A stretch of DNA of 64,000 nt from Streptomyces massasporeus (GCF_014648995.1 NZ_BMSE01000013.1:62001-126000); one strand, 5' to 3'. Shown: positions 1 through 8,604, counted from the first letter of the stretch. Translations and numbers: made by a program. The notes: a model not told the origin generated them from the sequence alone.

Positions 1-712
1 TGCCCTTGGCGAGGGTGAGCAGCGGGGTGTCGGGAGCGCCGTCGCCGTCGTGCCGGATGACCAGCTCGATGCCCGGGCTGCCGCCGGCCTTCTCGCCGTA
101 CTTGTCGCGCAGGGCGTCCAGGACCGGGCCGAGGGAGGGGTACTTCTCCTTCGTCAGCTCGGTGCCGTCGCGGCCCACGGCCTCGATGGGCGGGGTGGCC
201 GACTGCTCGGTGACGAGGGTGTCGTCCTTCTTCAGCTCCGGATGCACGACGGACGGCTGCCAGTCGACCAGCGCCCGTCCCGTGGTCAGCCCGCGCACGA
301 CCTTCAGCTCGCTCTTGTAGCTCAGCGGCTCGGACTTCCCGTCGTAGGCCACCTTCGCCTTCACCGTGTACGGCACGGTGGTGTCCCGGGCCGCACCGGG
401 CGTGATCTTCACGTCGGTGATGTGCGCGTCGTCGGCGAAGGCGCCGAGCAGCTGCTCGGCGGCCGTGTCGTTGTTGGTGTACGACGCAGCCTCCGCGGCC
501 GCTCCCGTCTGCCAGGCCGCGAAGAACTTGGCGGTGGTCTCCTTGACCTCGTCCTCGCCGGGCGGCCCCGTCCGCTTCTCCGAGGCGACCCCGGCCGCGC
601 CGCCCCCGTCACCGTTCAAGGCGCTCACGATGTTGTAGGCGCCGTACCCGGCCCCACCCACCATCACCGCGAACACCCCGCCTATGACGGCGGCTTTGAC
701 CCCCTTGCTCAT
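1..712 (-). CDS. Penicillin-binding protein, N-terminal part (cut by window edge)
   Basis: The gene begins with ATG at 712, about 8 nt after a GGGGAGGGG ribosome site, and runs off the left edge, so only about 237 N-terminal residues are visible. They show a short cytoplasmic start, one membrane anchor (about residues 7-26, Gly/Val/Ala-rich) and an extracytoplasmic NTF2-like domain of the MecA_N type (about 55-165). The start of the next domain is rich in charged residues. In actinobacteria this arrangement precedes a dimerisation and a transpeptidase domain in class B penicillin-binding proteins that cross-link peptidoglycan. The catalytic SxxK motif lies outside the window, so the enzyme assignment is inferred from the N-terminal architecture. 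Confidence 0.72.
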   Translation of the reverse strand, partial: MSKGVKAAVIGGVFAVMVGGAGYGAYNIVSALNGDGGGAAGVASEKRTGPPGEDEVKETTAKFFAAWQTGAAAEAASYTNNDTAAEQLLGAFADDAHITDVKITPGAARDTTVPYTVKAKVAYDGKSEPLSYKSELKVVRGLTTGRALVDWQPSVVHPELKKDDTLVTEQSATPPIEAVGRDGTELTKEKYPSLGPVLDALRDKYGEKAGGSPGIELVIRHDGDGAPDTPLLTLAKG

Positions 713-750
713 AGGGCGGTCCCCTCCCCGTTGAGCCTTCCGCGTCCCGT

Positions 751-762
751 TGAACGCGTTCA
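751..762. promoter_or_regulatory. Perfect 12-bp palindrome upstream of the PBP gene
   Basis: TGAACGCGTTCA is a perfect palindrome 39 bp upstream of the PBP start codon. Its size and position fit an operator, but I recognise no regulator for it. A possible minus-strand -10 (TAGAGT) lies at 789-784. Confidence 0.3.
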
Positions 763-840
763 GAAAGCTCGAATCCCGGGAGCACTCTATGCGTAAGCGG
801 TTACTAACGGGACGGGCGTTTCGATTTTTGACCGAACAGG

Positions 841-872
841 GCTCAGGCCCAGAGGTGAGCCCGGGCCTGAGC
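841..872. other. Inverted repeat in the intergenic region
   Basis: GCTCAGGCCC (841-850) and GGGCCTGAGC (863-872) form a perfect 10-bp stem with a 12-nt loop. It lies just upstream of the 895 gene and could be an operator or part of its leader. No T-tract follows, so a terminator role is unlikely. Confidence 0.35.
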
Positions 873-894
873 GCGCTCACTTCCATGGCAGACA

Positions 895-1452
895 ATGCCT
901 GATGTGGATCAAGGAATTGCCGGGCTCGCAGGAGCCATAGCGGGCGGATTGATCGGCATCGTCGGCACACTCGGCGCCGCCCGGATGACAGGGCGAGCGC
1001 AGGAGCAGACCCAGCGCGCACAGTGGCGGCGCCAGGTCCGGCGCGACGCCTACAGCCAGTTCATCAGCAGAGCCTCCCAGGCCATTGCGGTGGCGGAGGC
1101 GGCGCACCAGGCCGCCCGGGACAACACGCCTGAGGCCGCTGAGTCCTACAAGGTGCTCGTGAAGGCTCAAGCGGCCCTGGAGGAGGCGTACGTCCTGGTA
1201 CAGCTCGAGGGGCCCGCGCAGGCGGCCGAGGCTGCAGATGAAGCCCACAGCGAGGTCCTGGGCTGGAAGATCAATATCGGCTGGCTGCTCGAGGAAAGCC
1301 CTCGCGTCGGTCGCGACCGGGCTCTGCGCGAGGCCGCCGGTGCGAGCCTGCTGGCGGTCGACCGACTCCACGACTTCACGGAGGTCTGCCGGGAGTTGCT
1401 GGACGAGGACGAGAAACCGGGCCGTCCGAAGAGGCCCGGCGCCGGCCACTGA
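895..1452 (+). CDS. Hypothetical membrane-anchored protein, 185 aa
   Basis: The family is not recognised. The N-terminus has one Gly/Ala/Ile-rich hydrophobic segment (about residues 7-29), followed by a basic, Gln/Arg-rich stretch and then long amphipathic helices rich in Ala and Glu to the C-terminus. This fits a single-pass protein with a cytoplasmic helical, possibly coiled-coil, domain. Similar small proteins with this layout are common and uncharacterised in Streptomyces. No good ribosome site precedes the ATG, so the start is not secure. The gene is convergent with pmt, and a stem-loop sits between the two. Confidence 0.6.
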   Translation: MPDVDQGIAGLAGAIAGGLIGIVGTLGAARMTGRAQEQTQRAQWRRQVRRDAYSQFISRASQAIAVAEAAHQAARDNTPEAAESYKVLVKAQAALEEAYVLVQLEGPAQAAEAADEAHSEVLGWKINIGWLLEESPRVGRDRALREAAGASLLAVDRLHDFTEVCRELLDEDEKPGRPKRPGAGH

Positions 1453-1460
1453 CGGCCGGA

Positions 1461-1506
1461 CACGACCGTGACGGCCCGGCACCCTGCGGGACCGTCACGG
1501 CGCGTG
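1461..1506. terminator. Stem-loop between convergent genes
   Basis: CCGTGACGG (1466-1474) pairs perfectly with CCGTCACGG (1492-1500), and outer arms CACG/CGTG extend the stem. It lies between the ends of the 895 gene and pmt and probably terminates both. Confidence 0.6.
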
Positions 1507-1513
1507 TGCCCGG

Positions 1514-3262
1514 CTAGACCCATGTATCCAGCCACATCCGCGACCGCCAGTCGTCGATCGGGATCGCCTGGCCGGTGTACAGGGGCCAGAAGTAGATGAA
1601 GTTCCAGGTGATCAGGAGGACCAGGACGCCCGCGGCGGTGGCGCCTGCGACGCGGCGGGTGTCCGTGGAGCGGGGTGGGCCGATGATCGCGCCGAGGAGC
1701 ATCGCCACCGCCAGGCACAGGAACGGCAGGAAGACGACGGCGTAGAAGAAGAAGATCGTGCGCTCCTGGTACATGAACCAGGGGAGGTAGCCGGCCGCGA
1801 TGCCGCAGGCGATGGCGCCCGCGCGCCAGTCGCGGCGGAAGAACCAGCGCCACAGGACGTAGAGGACCGCGAAGCAGGCGACCCACCACAGCATCGGCGT
1901 GCCGAGGGCGAGGACCTCGCGGGCGCACTTCTCGCCCGCGTCGGCGGGGCAGCCGTCCTTGCCGGGGGCCGGGGACTCGTAGAAGTACGAGACGGGGCGG
2001 CCGAGGACGAGCCAGCTCCACGGGTTGGACTGGTACGTGTGCGGCGAGGACAGGCCGACGTGGAACTCGTACACCTGGTGTTCGTAGTGCCACAGGCTGC
2101 GCAGCCAGTCGGGCAGGAACGTCCAGCTGCCGCCCTTGCCGCTGGTCGCGGCCCAGTTGCGGAAGTAGCCGCCGGAGCCGTTCGTCGCGGAGAGGATCCA
2201 GCCGGTCCAGGCCAGGACGTAGGTGAGCAGGGCGACCGGGACCGTGGCGAGGAACGCGAGGCCCGTGTCGCGCTTGAGGACCGCCGCGTACGGGTGACGG
2301 GCGCCGGCGACCCGGCGCGAACCGACGTCCCACAACACCGCCATCAGGCAGAACGCGGCCAGGATGTAGAGGCCGTTCCACTTCGTGCCGATGGCCAGGC
2401 CCAGCATCAGGCCCGTCGCCCAGCGCCAGGGGCGCCATCCCAGGCGGGCCGTCTCCGCCGTGTGCCGGTCGGGCCGGGCCCGGCCGTCCTCGTCCAGCGG
2501 CAGTGCGGCGGCGAGTTTCGCGCGGGCCCTGTCCCGGTCGACCAGCAGACAGCCGAACGCGGCCAGCACGAAGAACATCAGCACGCCGTCGAGCAGCGCC
2601 GTCCGGCTCATCACGAAGTGCAGTCCGTCCACCGCCATCAGCGCGCCCGCGAGACACCCCAGGAAGGTGGAGCGGAACAGGCGGCGGCCGATCCGGCACA
2701 GCAGCAGCACCGACAGCGTGCCGAGCAGCGCCGTCATGAACCGCCAGCCGAACGGATCGAACCCGAACATCAGCTCGCCGAGCCCGATGACGTACTTGCC
2801 GACCGGCGGGTGCACCACGTACGCCGCGTCCGTCGGAAGCGTGACGTGCCCGCCCGAGGACAGGACCAGGTCGTTGGCGTTCTTGTCCCAGTTGAGCTCG
2901 AACCCGCGGTGGACCAGCGCCCACGCGTCCTTGGCGTAGTACGTCTCGTCGAATATCACCGCCCTGGGGCTGCCCAGGTTCCAGAACCGCAGCACACCCG
3001 CCAGCAGCGTGACCAGCAGCGGGCCGATCCAGCCCGACCAGCGCACCAGCCGCAGCGCGAGAGGGTGCGGGACGCCGAGCGCCGCCCACAGGCGCGGGGA
3101 GGGCTCGGTGTACGGCGGCACCAGGCGGTCACGGACGTCGCCGGCGGCGCTTCTGGGCTGCCCCTGGTAGCCGAAGCGGCGCAGCCGCTGCTGCCAGGAC
3201 GGCCGCTGGTCGAGCGGCGCCTGGCCCTGCCGGGTGTCCGTGGAGGACGCGGTACTGGTCAC
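1514..3262 (-). CDS. pmt: Polyprenyl-phosphate-mannose:protein O-mannosyltransferase (GT39)
   Basis: This 582-aa multi-span membrane enzyme transfers mannose from polyprenyl-phosphate-mannose to Ser/Thr of proteins during Sec export. In Streptomyces, Pmt glycosylates lipoproteins and the phage phiC31 receptor. After a 75-residue cytoplasmic tail the first membrane helix (about 78-95) is followed by FDETYYAKDAW, whose Asp-Glu pair (about 105-106) is the conserved catalytic acidic motif of the family. About ten further hydrophobic helices follow. The open frame extends far upstream through non-homologous sequence. I chose GTG at 3262 because the family-like N-terminal tail begins there. The gene is divergent from rsmI, with 111 bp between starts. 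Confidence 0.9.
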   Translation of the reverse strand: MTSTASSTDTRQGQAPLDQRPSWQQRLRRFGYQGQPRSAAGDVRDRLVPPYTEPSPRLWAALGVPHPLALRLVRWSGWIGPLLVTLLAGVLRFWNLGSPRAVIFDETYYAKDAWALVHRGFELNWDKNANDLVLSSGGHVTLPTDAAYVVHPPVGKYVIGLGELMFGFDPFGWRFMTALLGTLSVLLLCRIGRRLFRSTFLGCLAGALMAVDGLHFVMSRTALLDGVLMFFVLAAFGCLLVDRDRARAKLAAALPLDEDGRARPDRHTAETARLGWRPWRWATGLMLGLAIGTKWNGLYILAAFCLMAVLWDVGSRRVAGARHPYAAVLKRDTGLAFLATVPVALLTYVLAWTGWILSATNGSGGYFRNWAATSGKGGSWTFLPDWLRSLWHYEHQVYEFHVGLSSPHTYQSNPWSWLVLGRPVSYFYESPAPGKDGCPADAGEKCAREVLALGTPMLWWVACFAVLYVLWRWFFRRDWRAGAIACGIAAGYLPWFMYQERTIFFFYAVVFLPFLCLAVAMLLGAIIGPPRSTDTRRVAGATAAGVLVLLITWNFIYFWPLYTGQAIPIDDWRSRMWLDTWV

Positions 3263-3325
3263 CGCGCCATCGTAGGGAACCGTTCTGTGTGAGTCCCGTG
3301 CATGGCCGGTATGCGTCCGCATCCT

Positions 3326-3366
3326 CCGCCCCTGGGAGGAGTCCGCACCCCCCGCCCCTGGGAGGA
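3326..3366. repeat. 15-bp direct repeat in the pmt/rsmI intergenic region
   Basis: CCGCCCCTGGGAGGA occurs at 3326-3340 and 3352-3366, 26 bp apart start to start. The second copy contains the GGAGG ribosome site of rsmI, so the leader seems to have been locally duplicated. Confidence 0.55.
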
Positions 3367-3373
3367 TGGGAGC

Positions 3374-4222
3374 GTGATCGGAACCCTCGTACTCGCAGGC
3401 ACCCCCATCGGCGACATCGCGGACGCCCCGCCCCGGCTCGCCGAGGAACTGGCCGGAGCCGATGTGATCGCCGCCGAGGACACGCGGCGGCTGCGCCGGC
3501 TGACCCAGGCGCTCGGCGTCACGCCCAAGGGCCGGGTGGTGTCGTACTTCGAGGGCAACGAGTCCGCCCGGACGCCGGAGCTGGTCGACGAGCTGGTCGG
3601 CGGCGCGCGGGTGCTGCTGGTGACCGACGCGGGGATGCCGTCGGTGTCCGACCCGGGGTACCGGCTGGTCGCCGCCGCGGTCGAGCGGGACGTGCGGGTC
3701 ACCGCCGTGCCAGGCCCGTCCGCGGTGCTCACCGCGCTCGCGCTGTCGGGGCTGCCCGTCGACCGGTTCTGCTTCGAGGGGTTCCTGCCGCGCAAGGCGG
3801 GGGAGCGGCTGGGCCGGCTGCGGGAGGCCGCCGACGAGCGGCGCACGCTCGTCTACTTCGAGGCGCCCCACCGGCTCGACGACACGCTGTCGGCGATGGC
3901 CGAGGTGTTCGGGGCGGAGCGGCGGGCCGCGGTGTGCCGGGAGCTGACCAAGACGTACGAGGAAGTACGGCGGGGCGGGCTCGGGGAGCTGGCCGAGTGG
4001 GCGGCCGAGGGCGTGCGCGGGGAGATCACGGTCGTCGTGGAGGGCGCGCCGGAGAAGGGGCCCGAGGAGGTCGGGCCGGAGGAGCTGGTGCGGCGGGTGC
4101 GGGTGCGGGAGGAAGCGGGGGAGCGGCGCAAGGAGGCGATCGCCGCGGTGGCGGTGGAGGCCGGGGTGCCGAAGAGGGTTGTGTTCGATGCGGTGGTCGC
4201 TGCGAAGAACGCCGGGGTGTGA
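3374..4222 (+). CDS. rsmI: 16S rRNA (cytidine1402-2'-O)-methyltransferase RsmI
   Basis: The 282-aa product belongs to the tetrapyrrole (SAM-dependent) methylase fold and modifies C1402 in the ribosomal decoding centre. The diagnostic order is present: TPIGDIADAPPR near the N-terminus, AEDTRRL (about 35-40), DAGMPSVSDPG (about 90) and the PGPSA loop. An Arg/Glu-rich C-terminal extension follows. Length matches the family (about 280-290 aa). GTG at 3374 is chosen because GGAGG lies 8 nt upstream. A longer in-frame start at 3302 would add 24 residues without family similarity. Confidence 0.93.
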   Translation: MIGTLVLAGTPIGDIADAPPRLAEELAGADVIAAEDTRRLRRLTQALGVTPKGRVVSYFEGNESARTPELVDELVGGARVLLVTDAGMPSVSDPGYRLVAAAVERDVRVTAVPGPSAVLTALALSGLPVDRFCFEGFLPRKAGERLGRLREAADERRTLVYFEAPHRLDDTLSAMAEVFGAERRAAVCRELTKTYEEVRRGGLGELAEWAAEGVRGEITVVVEGAPEKGPEEVGPEELVRRVRVREEAGERRKEAIAAVAVEAGVPKRVVFDAVVAAKNAGV

Positions 4223-4293
4223 GCCGGGTTCGGGGTGGGGGCCGGAGTGCTTGGCGGGGTGCGCGTTGTGTGTGGTTGATCGCACAGTTCCCC

Positions 4294-4311
4294 GCGCCCC
4301 TGAAGGGGCGC
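4294..4311. terminator. GC hairpin after rsmI; resembles a dispersed Streptomyces repeat
   Basis: GCGCCCC, a TGAA loop and GGGGCGC form a perfect 7-bp stem. The flanking word CAGTTCCCCGCGCCCCT is, from memory, a frequently repeated intergenic sequence in Streptomyces genomes. It probably acts as the rsmI terminator. Confidence 0.55.
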
Positions 4312-4509
4312 TGAACACCCTCTGAGCAGGGCGCATGTCGTTTGAGCGTGCGCCCCATGCGTGGGCAAAGCGCAAGGGGCGCAGGGGCAAGGGACGCCCA
4401 AATCGGGGCCAACAGTCGACAGGTCTGCTGCCATCGGTCCGGCCGAGGAGTCCACTGGGTTGCGGGGACGGCATCGTCCTCACGCCACAGCGGACCAACA
4501 GGAGCTGGC

Positions 4510-4938
4510 ATGAGTGAGATCGCAGGGCAGACCGGGCTCCGCGCCGGTGCGACCGCAGTCGTCAACGAGTCCTACTCCTTCGCCTGCATGAGGTGCGGGC
4601 ACGGCTGGGAGCAGTCGTACGAGATAGAGCACCACACGGACGCCGCGGGTCACGAGTTCGTCCTCTACGTCGCGGACGGCAAGGTGGTGCCCTCCCCGCT
4701 GAGCAAGCCCGAGTGCCACAACTGCGACAGTCACGTCGTGCGGATCATGCGGCCCGGGCGGGTCGCCTCGGCGCGTGACGCGGCGCACCGGCCCTCCCGC
4801 GTGCCACCGCCCGGTGGGCCGGTGGAGGCGCCCACCGCGGACGCGGAGTCCGGGGCGACGGCCGACCAGGAGCAGCGCGAGCACCACCACTGGCACCTGT
4901 CCGACCTGCTGCACCCCTTCCAGCGCAAGGCGAGCTGA
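4510..4938 (+). CDS. Zinc-ribbon protein, 142 aa
   Basis: Two CxxC pairs, CMRCGHGW (about residues 22-29) and CHNCDS (about 67-72), frame an approximately 45-residue zinc-ribbon domain. The C-terminal half is a low-complexity, Pro/Ala/Glu-rich tail ending in a His-rich segment (HHHWHL). The fold suggests a nucleic-acid- or protein-binding role, but the substrate is unknown. AGGAG lies 6 nt before ATG 4510, which settles the start. A longer open frame from 4342 lacks similarity. The gene lies between rsmI and tatD, in a conserved translation and DNA-maintenance neighbourhood. Confidence 0.75.
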   Translation: MSEIAGQTGLRAGATAVVNESYSFACMRCGHGWEQSYEIEHHTDAAGHEFVLYVADGKVVPSPLSKPECHNCDSHVVRIMRPGRVASARDAAHRPSRVPPPGGPVEAPTADAESGATADQEQREHHHWHLSDLLHPFQRKAS

Positions 4939-4960
4939 CCCGTCCGGCTTCCCTTGTCCG

Positions 4961-4996
4961 ACGCCCTCCCCGGTCCTCCCCCATCGGGGAGGGCGT
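4961..4996. terminator. Stem-loop after the zinc-ribbon gene
   Basis: ACGCCCTCCCC (4961-4971) and GGGGAGGGCGT (4986-4996) form a perfect 11-bp stem with a 14-nt loop. It ends just upstream of the tatD promoter. Confidence 0.65.
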
Positions 4997-5019
4997 GCCC
5001 CTCTCGCAGACCCCTTTCG

Positions 5020-5025
5020 TAGGAT
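5020..5025 (+). promoter_or_regulatory. -10 element of a predicted leaderless tatD transcript
   Basis: TAGGAT lies exactly 6 nt before the tatD ATG, and no ribosome site is present. Transcription would start at or beside the start codon. No clear -35 is visible. Confidence 0.55.
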
Positions 5026-5031
5026 CGGGGC

Positions 5032-5922
5032 ATGCCTTCGAACGACAACGGCCGCCAGGACAAGAACGCGGCCCCGCCCCTCCCGGAGCCCCTCCGGGTG
5101 CCGGTCGCCGACTCCCACACACACCTGGACATGCAGTCCGGCACGGTCGAGGAGGCGCTGGTGAAGGCGGCGTCGGTCGGAGTGACGACGGTCGTGCAGG
5201 TCGGCTGCGACATCAAGGGATCGCGGTGGGCCGCGGAGACGGCCGCCGCGCACGACGCCGTCCACGCGACGGTCGCCCTGCACCCGAACGAGGCGCCCCG
5301 GATCGTGCACGGCGACCCCGACGGCTGGTCGCGGCAGGGCGCCCGCGAGCCCGGCGGCCCGGCGGCCCTGGACGACGCGCTCGCCGAGATCGACCGGCTC
5401 GCCGCGTTGCCCCAGGTCAAGGGCGTCGGTGAGACGGGCCTCGACTACTTCCGCACCGGGCCCGAGGGCAAGGACGCGCAGGAGCTGTCGTTCCGCGCCC
5501 ACATCGAGATCGCCAAGCGGCACGGCAAGGCCCTGGTCATCCACGACCGCGAGGCCCACACCGACGTCCTGCGCGTGCTGAAGGAGGAGGGCGCCCCCGA
5601 GCGGACCGTCTTCCACTGCTACTCCGGCGACGCCGAGATGGCGCGGATCTGCGCGAGCGCGGGCTACTTCATGTCCTTCGCCGGCAACGTCACCTTCAAG
5701 AACGCCCAGAACCTGCGGGACGCGGTGGCGGTGGCCCCACCGGAACTCCTCCTCGTGGAGACGGACGCGCCCTTCCTCACCCCGGCGCCCTACCGCGGCC
5801 GGCCCAACGCCCCGTACCTCGTGCCGATCACCGTGCGGGCCATGGCCGAGGTGCGCGGCGTCGACGAGGACACGCTGGCCACGGCCCTCGGCGCCAACAC
5901 GGCACGCGCGTTCGGGTACTGA
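5032..5922 (+). CDS. tatD: TatD family metal-dependent DNase
   Basis: This 296-aa TIM-barrel hydrolase is of the TatD/YcfH type. The metal-binding signature DSHTHLD (about residues 27-33) is followed by GETGLDYF (about 135-142, metal-bridging Glu), a VIHDREAH strand, FHCYSG and the terminal ETDAPFL motif carrying the catalytic Asp. All expected ligands are present, so the enzyme should be active as a 3'-5' exonuclease or deoxyribonuclease. Length is slightly above the family mean because of a 20-residue polar N-terminus. The ATG is supported by a -10 box 6 nt upstream rather than by a ribosome site. Confidence 0.92.
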   Translation: MPSNDNGRQDKNAAPPLPEPLRVPVADSHTHLDMQSGTVEEALVKAASVGVTTVVQVGCDIKGSRWAAETAAAHDAVHATVALHPNEAPRIVHGDPDGWSRQGAREPGGPAALDDALAEIDRLAALPQVKGVGETGLDYFRTGPEGKDAQELSFRAHIEIAKRHGKALVIHDREAHTDVLRVLKEEGAPERTVFHCYSGDAEMARICASAGYFMSFAGNVTFKNAQNLRDAVAVAPPELLLVETDAPFLTPAPYRGRPNAPYLVPITVRAMAEVRGVDEDTLATALGANTARAFGY

Positions 5923-5969
5923 CCCCCCGCCGCCGACCTCACCGCACGACTGTGCGTAGTCGCGTCGCT

Positions 5970-5998
5970 TTGGAGAGTGACGACCGCTCCGCTAGGTT
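5970..5998 (+). promoter_or_regulatory. Predicted promoter of the rpf gene
   Basis: TTGGAG (5970-5975), a 17-nt spacer and TAGGTT (5993-5998) fit a housekeeping sigma promoter. Transcription would begin near 6005. This argues against translation from the GTG at 5977 and for the GTG at 6049. Confidence 0.5.
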
Positions 5999-6048
5999 CT
6001 GGGGGCCCGATCCGGACCCCTCTGGACCCCTCCGGCCCCTGGAGCGGC

Positions 6049-7560
6049 GTGAGCAACGCGCGGTACGAGACGTACGAGACGTATGGCCCGGCCTACGCCG
6101 ACCCGGTGTACGGCGGTTTCGGTGCGCCACCGGCCGATCTGCACAGCGCCGAGACGCTCGCCCTCGGGACACCCGGGGCCCCCGGCGGCTACGAGGACAC
6201 CTACCGGCCCGCCTATGAGGCACCGACCCTGCCCTCCTACGAGGTGCGGACCCGGCCCGCCCATGAGGCGCCGACTCTGCCCGACTACGAGGTGCCGACC
6301 CTGCCCGGCCTCCCCCGGCAGGGCGGGCCGGACGACGAGCCCGGGTCCGGGTTCGCGGGGTACACCGACCCGGGCACGGGTGCGCGCGCCGGGTCGCGTG
6401 CCGCGGCGCGCAACGGCTCGCACCGCAGGTCCGCGCGCCGGCGCAAGGCGCGCTACGCCGAGCGCCCCGACAGCCCCATGCGACGGCTGCTCCCGCAGGC
6501 CCTGGTCGTCGCCTTCCTCGCGGGCGGCACCACGGCGTTCGTCGCCAAGGACAAGGCGATCGAGCTGAACGTCGACGGCGAGACCCGCACGCTGCACACC
6601 TTCGCCGACGACGTCACCGAGCTGCTGACGGAGGAGGGCGTCGAGATCGGCGCCCACGACGTCGTGGCGCCCGGGCCCGGCACGGAGATCAGCAGCGGCG
6701 ACGAGGTCGCCGTCCACTACGCCCGCCCCGTGCGGCTCACCCTCGACGGACACCGCCGTCAGGTGTGGACGACCGCCCACACGGTGGAGGGCGCGCTGCG
6801 GCAGCTCGGCGTACGGCAGGAGGGCGCGTACCTCTCCACCTCGCGCTCCCGGCGCATCGGGCGCGAGGGGCTCGCGCTGGACGTGCGGACCGAGCGCACG
6901 GTCACGATCATGGCGGACGGCCGCGCCCGCACGGTACGCACCAACGCGGCGACCGTACGGGAGGCCGTCGAGGAGGCCGGGATCACCCTGCACGGCCAGG
7001 ACGCCACCTCGGTCCCGCAGGGCAGCTTCCCGCGCGACGGGCAGACCGTGACCGTGCTGCGGATCACCGGCGGCAAGGAGGTCCGCGAGGAGCCGATCCC
7101 CTTCCAGGTGCGGCGGACGGAGGACCCGACGCTGTTGCGGGGCACGGAGGTCGTGGAGCGGGCGGGCGAACCCGGCCTGCGCCGGGTCACCTTCGCCCTG
7201 CGCACGGTCAACGGCGTCCGGCAGAAGCCGCGCCGCATCAAGTCCGAGGTGGTGCGCGAACCACGTCCCCAGGTGGTGAAGGTCGGCACCAGGCAGCGCC
7301 CGGCCTCGGTGCAGGGCGCCGACCACCTCGACTGGCAGGGCCTCGCGGCCTGCGAATCCGGCGGCCGGCCCGACGCGGTCGACTCCTCGGGCACCTACGG
7401 CGGCCTCTACCAGTTCGACACCCGGACCTGGCAGGCCCTCGGCGGCAGCGGACGCCCCCAGGACGCACCCGCGGCGGAGCAGACATACCGGGCGAAGAAG
7501 CTGTATGTGCGACGGGGCGCAAGCCCATGGCCCCACTGCGGCGGCCGCTTGCACGGATGA
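6049..7560 (+). CDS. RpfB-type resuscitation-promoting factor
   Basis: This 503-aa cell-wall enzyme cleaves peptidoglycan and promotes germination or resuscitation. In order it has a cytoplasmic Tyr/Pro-rich repeat region (motifs such as YEAPTLP and YEVPTLP, about residues 1-120), a basic segment, one transmembrane or signal anchor (LLPQALVVAFLAGGTTAFV), three DUF348 repeats (about 165-340), a G5 domain (about 340-410) and the C-terminal Rpf transglycosylase domain. The last carries WQGLAACESGG with its catalytic Glu and GGLYQFDTRTW. GTG 6049 follows GGAG; an upstream GTG at 5977 lies inside the predicted promoter. The Arg-rich tail after the domain is short. Confidence 0.88.
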   Translation: MSNARYETYETYGPAYADPVYGGFGAPPADLHSAETLALGTPGAPGGYEDTYRPAYEAPTLPSYEVRTRPAHEAPTLPDYEVPTLPGLPRQGGPDDEPGSGFAGYTDPGTGARAGSRAAARNGSHRRSARRRKARYAERPDSPMRRLLPQALVVAFLAGGTTAFVAKDKAIELNVDGETRTLHTFADDVTELLTEEGVEIGAHDVVAPGPGTEISSGDEVAVHYARPVRLTLDGHRRQVWTTAHTVEGALRQLGVRQEGAYLSTSRSRRIGREGLALDVRTERTVTIMADGRARTVRTNAATVREAVEEAGITLHGQDATSVPQGSFPRDGQTVTVLRITGGKEVREEPIPFQVRRTEDPTLLRGTEVVERAGEPGLRRVTFALRTVNGVRQKPRRIKSEVVREPRPQVVKVGTRQRPASVQGADHLDWQGLAACESGGRPDAVDSSGTYGGLYQFDTRTWQALGGSGRPQDAPAAEQTYRAKKLYVRRGASPWPHCGGRLHG

Positions 7561-7700
7561 CAACCCGGCTGCGGGCAATCGTGCCGCGAAGGGCGGCCCC
7601 GTCCCACAGAGAGCGGCACCCCGCGGCGCCGGACTGCGCAACGCCCCGGCCCGGCACCAGCGCCGAGCAATCAGGAAACCGGGCCCTGCAGAACCCCCCG

Positions 7701-7706
7701 TACCCT
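7701..7706 (+). promoter_or_regulatory. -10 element of a predicted leaderless ksgA transcript
   Basis: TACCCT is followed by 7 nt and the GTG of ksgA, without a ribosome site. This is the classical spacing for a leaderless actinobacterial mRNA. Confidence 0.5.
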
Positions 7707-7713
7707 TGTCCCC

Positions 7714-8604
7714 GTGACCAGCAGCCCCACGCCCGACGCCCTCCTGGGCCCCGCCGACATCCGCGAGCTCGCGGCAGCCCTCGGCGTGCGCCCGACCAAG
7801 CAACGCGGACAGAACTTCGTGATCGACGCGAACACCGTCCGCCGTATCGTCCGCACCGCGCAGGTCCGCCCCGGCGACGTGGTCGTCGAGGTCGGCCCGG
7901 GCCTCGGCTCGCTCACCCTCGCGCTGCTGGAGGCCGCCGACCGGGTCACGGCGGTGGAGATCGACGACGTGCTGGCCGGCGCGCTGCCCGCGACCGTCAC
8001 GGCCCGCATGCCCGAGCGCGCTGACCGGTTCGCCCTGGTCCACTCGGACGCCATGCACGTCACCGAGCTGCCGGGCCCCGCCCCGACCGCGCTGGTCGCC
8101 AACCTGCCCTACAACGTGGCCGTCCCGGTGCTGCTGCACATGCTCGACACCTTCCCGACCATCGAGCGCACCCTCGTCATGGTCCAGGCGGAGGTCGCCG
8201 ACCGGCTCGCCGCCCCGCCCGGCTCCAAGGTCTACGGCGTCCCCTCGGTCAAGGCCAACTGGTACGCCGAGGTCAAGCGCGCCGGTTCCATCGGCCGGAA
8301 CGTGTTCTGGCCGGCGCCCAACGTCGACAGCGGCCTGGTCTCCCTGGTCCGCCGGAGCGAGCCGCTGAAGACGACCGCCGCCAAGCGCGAGGTGTTCGCC
8401 GTCGTCGACGCGGCGTTCGCCCAGCGCCGCAAGACGCTGCGGGCCGCCCTCTCCGGCTGGGCCGGATCCGCCGCCGCGGCCGAGGAGGCCCTCGTCGCCG
8501 CCGGGGTCTCGCCGCAGGCCCGGGGCGAGTCGCTGACCGTGGAAGAGTTCGCGCGGATCGCCGAGCACAAGGCGAACCGGCACCAGGAGAAGGAGACCGC
8601 GTGA
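7714..8604 (+). CDS. ksgA: 16S rRNA (adenine1518/1519-N6)-dimethyltransferase
   Basis: This 296-aa RsmA/KsgA enzyme dimethylates two adjacent adenosines in helix 45 of 16S rRNA and acts as a late checkpoint of 30S assembly. GQNFV (about residues 34-38) is the N-terminal signature, VEVGPGLGSLT (about 55-65) is SAM motif I, and NLPYNVA (about 130-136) is the catalytic motif IV. The C-terminal RNA-binding helical domain contains FAQRRKTLR. The gene overlaps ispE by 4 nt, so the two are translationally coupled, as is usual in actinobacteria. Confidence 0.96.
   Translation: MTSSPTPDALLGPADIRELAAALGVRPTKQRGQNFVIDANTVRRIVRTAQVRPGDVVVEVGPGLGSLTLALLEAADRVTAVEIDDVLAGALPATVTARMPERADRFALVHSDAMHVTELPGPAPTALVANLPYNVAVPVLLHMLDTFPTIERTLVMVQAEVADRLAAPPGSKVYGVPSVKANWYAEVKRAGSIGRNVFWPAPNVDSGLVSLVRRSEPLKTTAAKREVFAVVDAAFAQRRKTLRAALSGWAGSAAAAEEALVAAGVSPQARGESLTVEEFARIAEHKANRHQEKETA

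Noticed and set aside
1514..4498. A 994-codon open frame extending pmt far upstream through the rsmI region
   Set aside because: The extension is antisense to rsmI and lacks membrane-protein or enzyme character. Only the part from 3262 matches Pmt.
5977..6048. Upstream GTG start for the rpf gene
   Set aside because: It lies between the predicted -35 and -10 elements, so it would not be transcribed from that promoter. The GTG at 6049 has a GGAG site.
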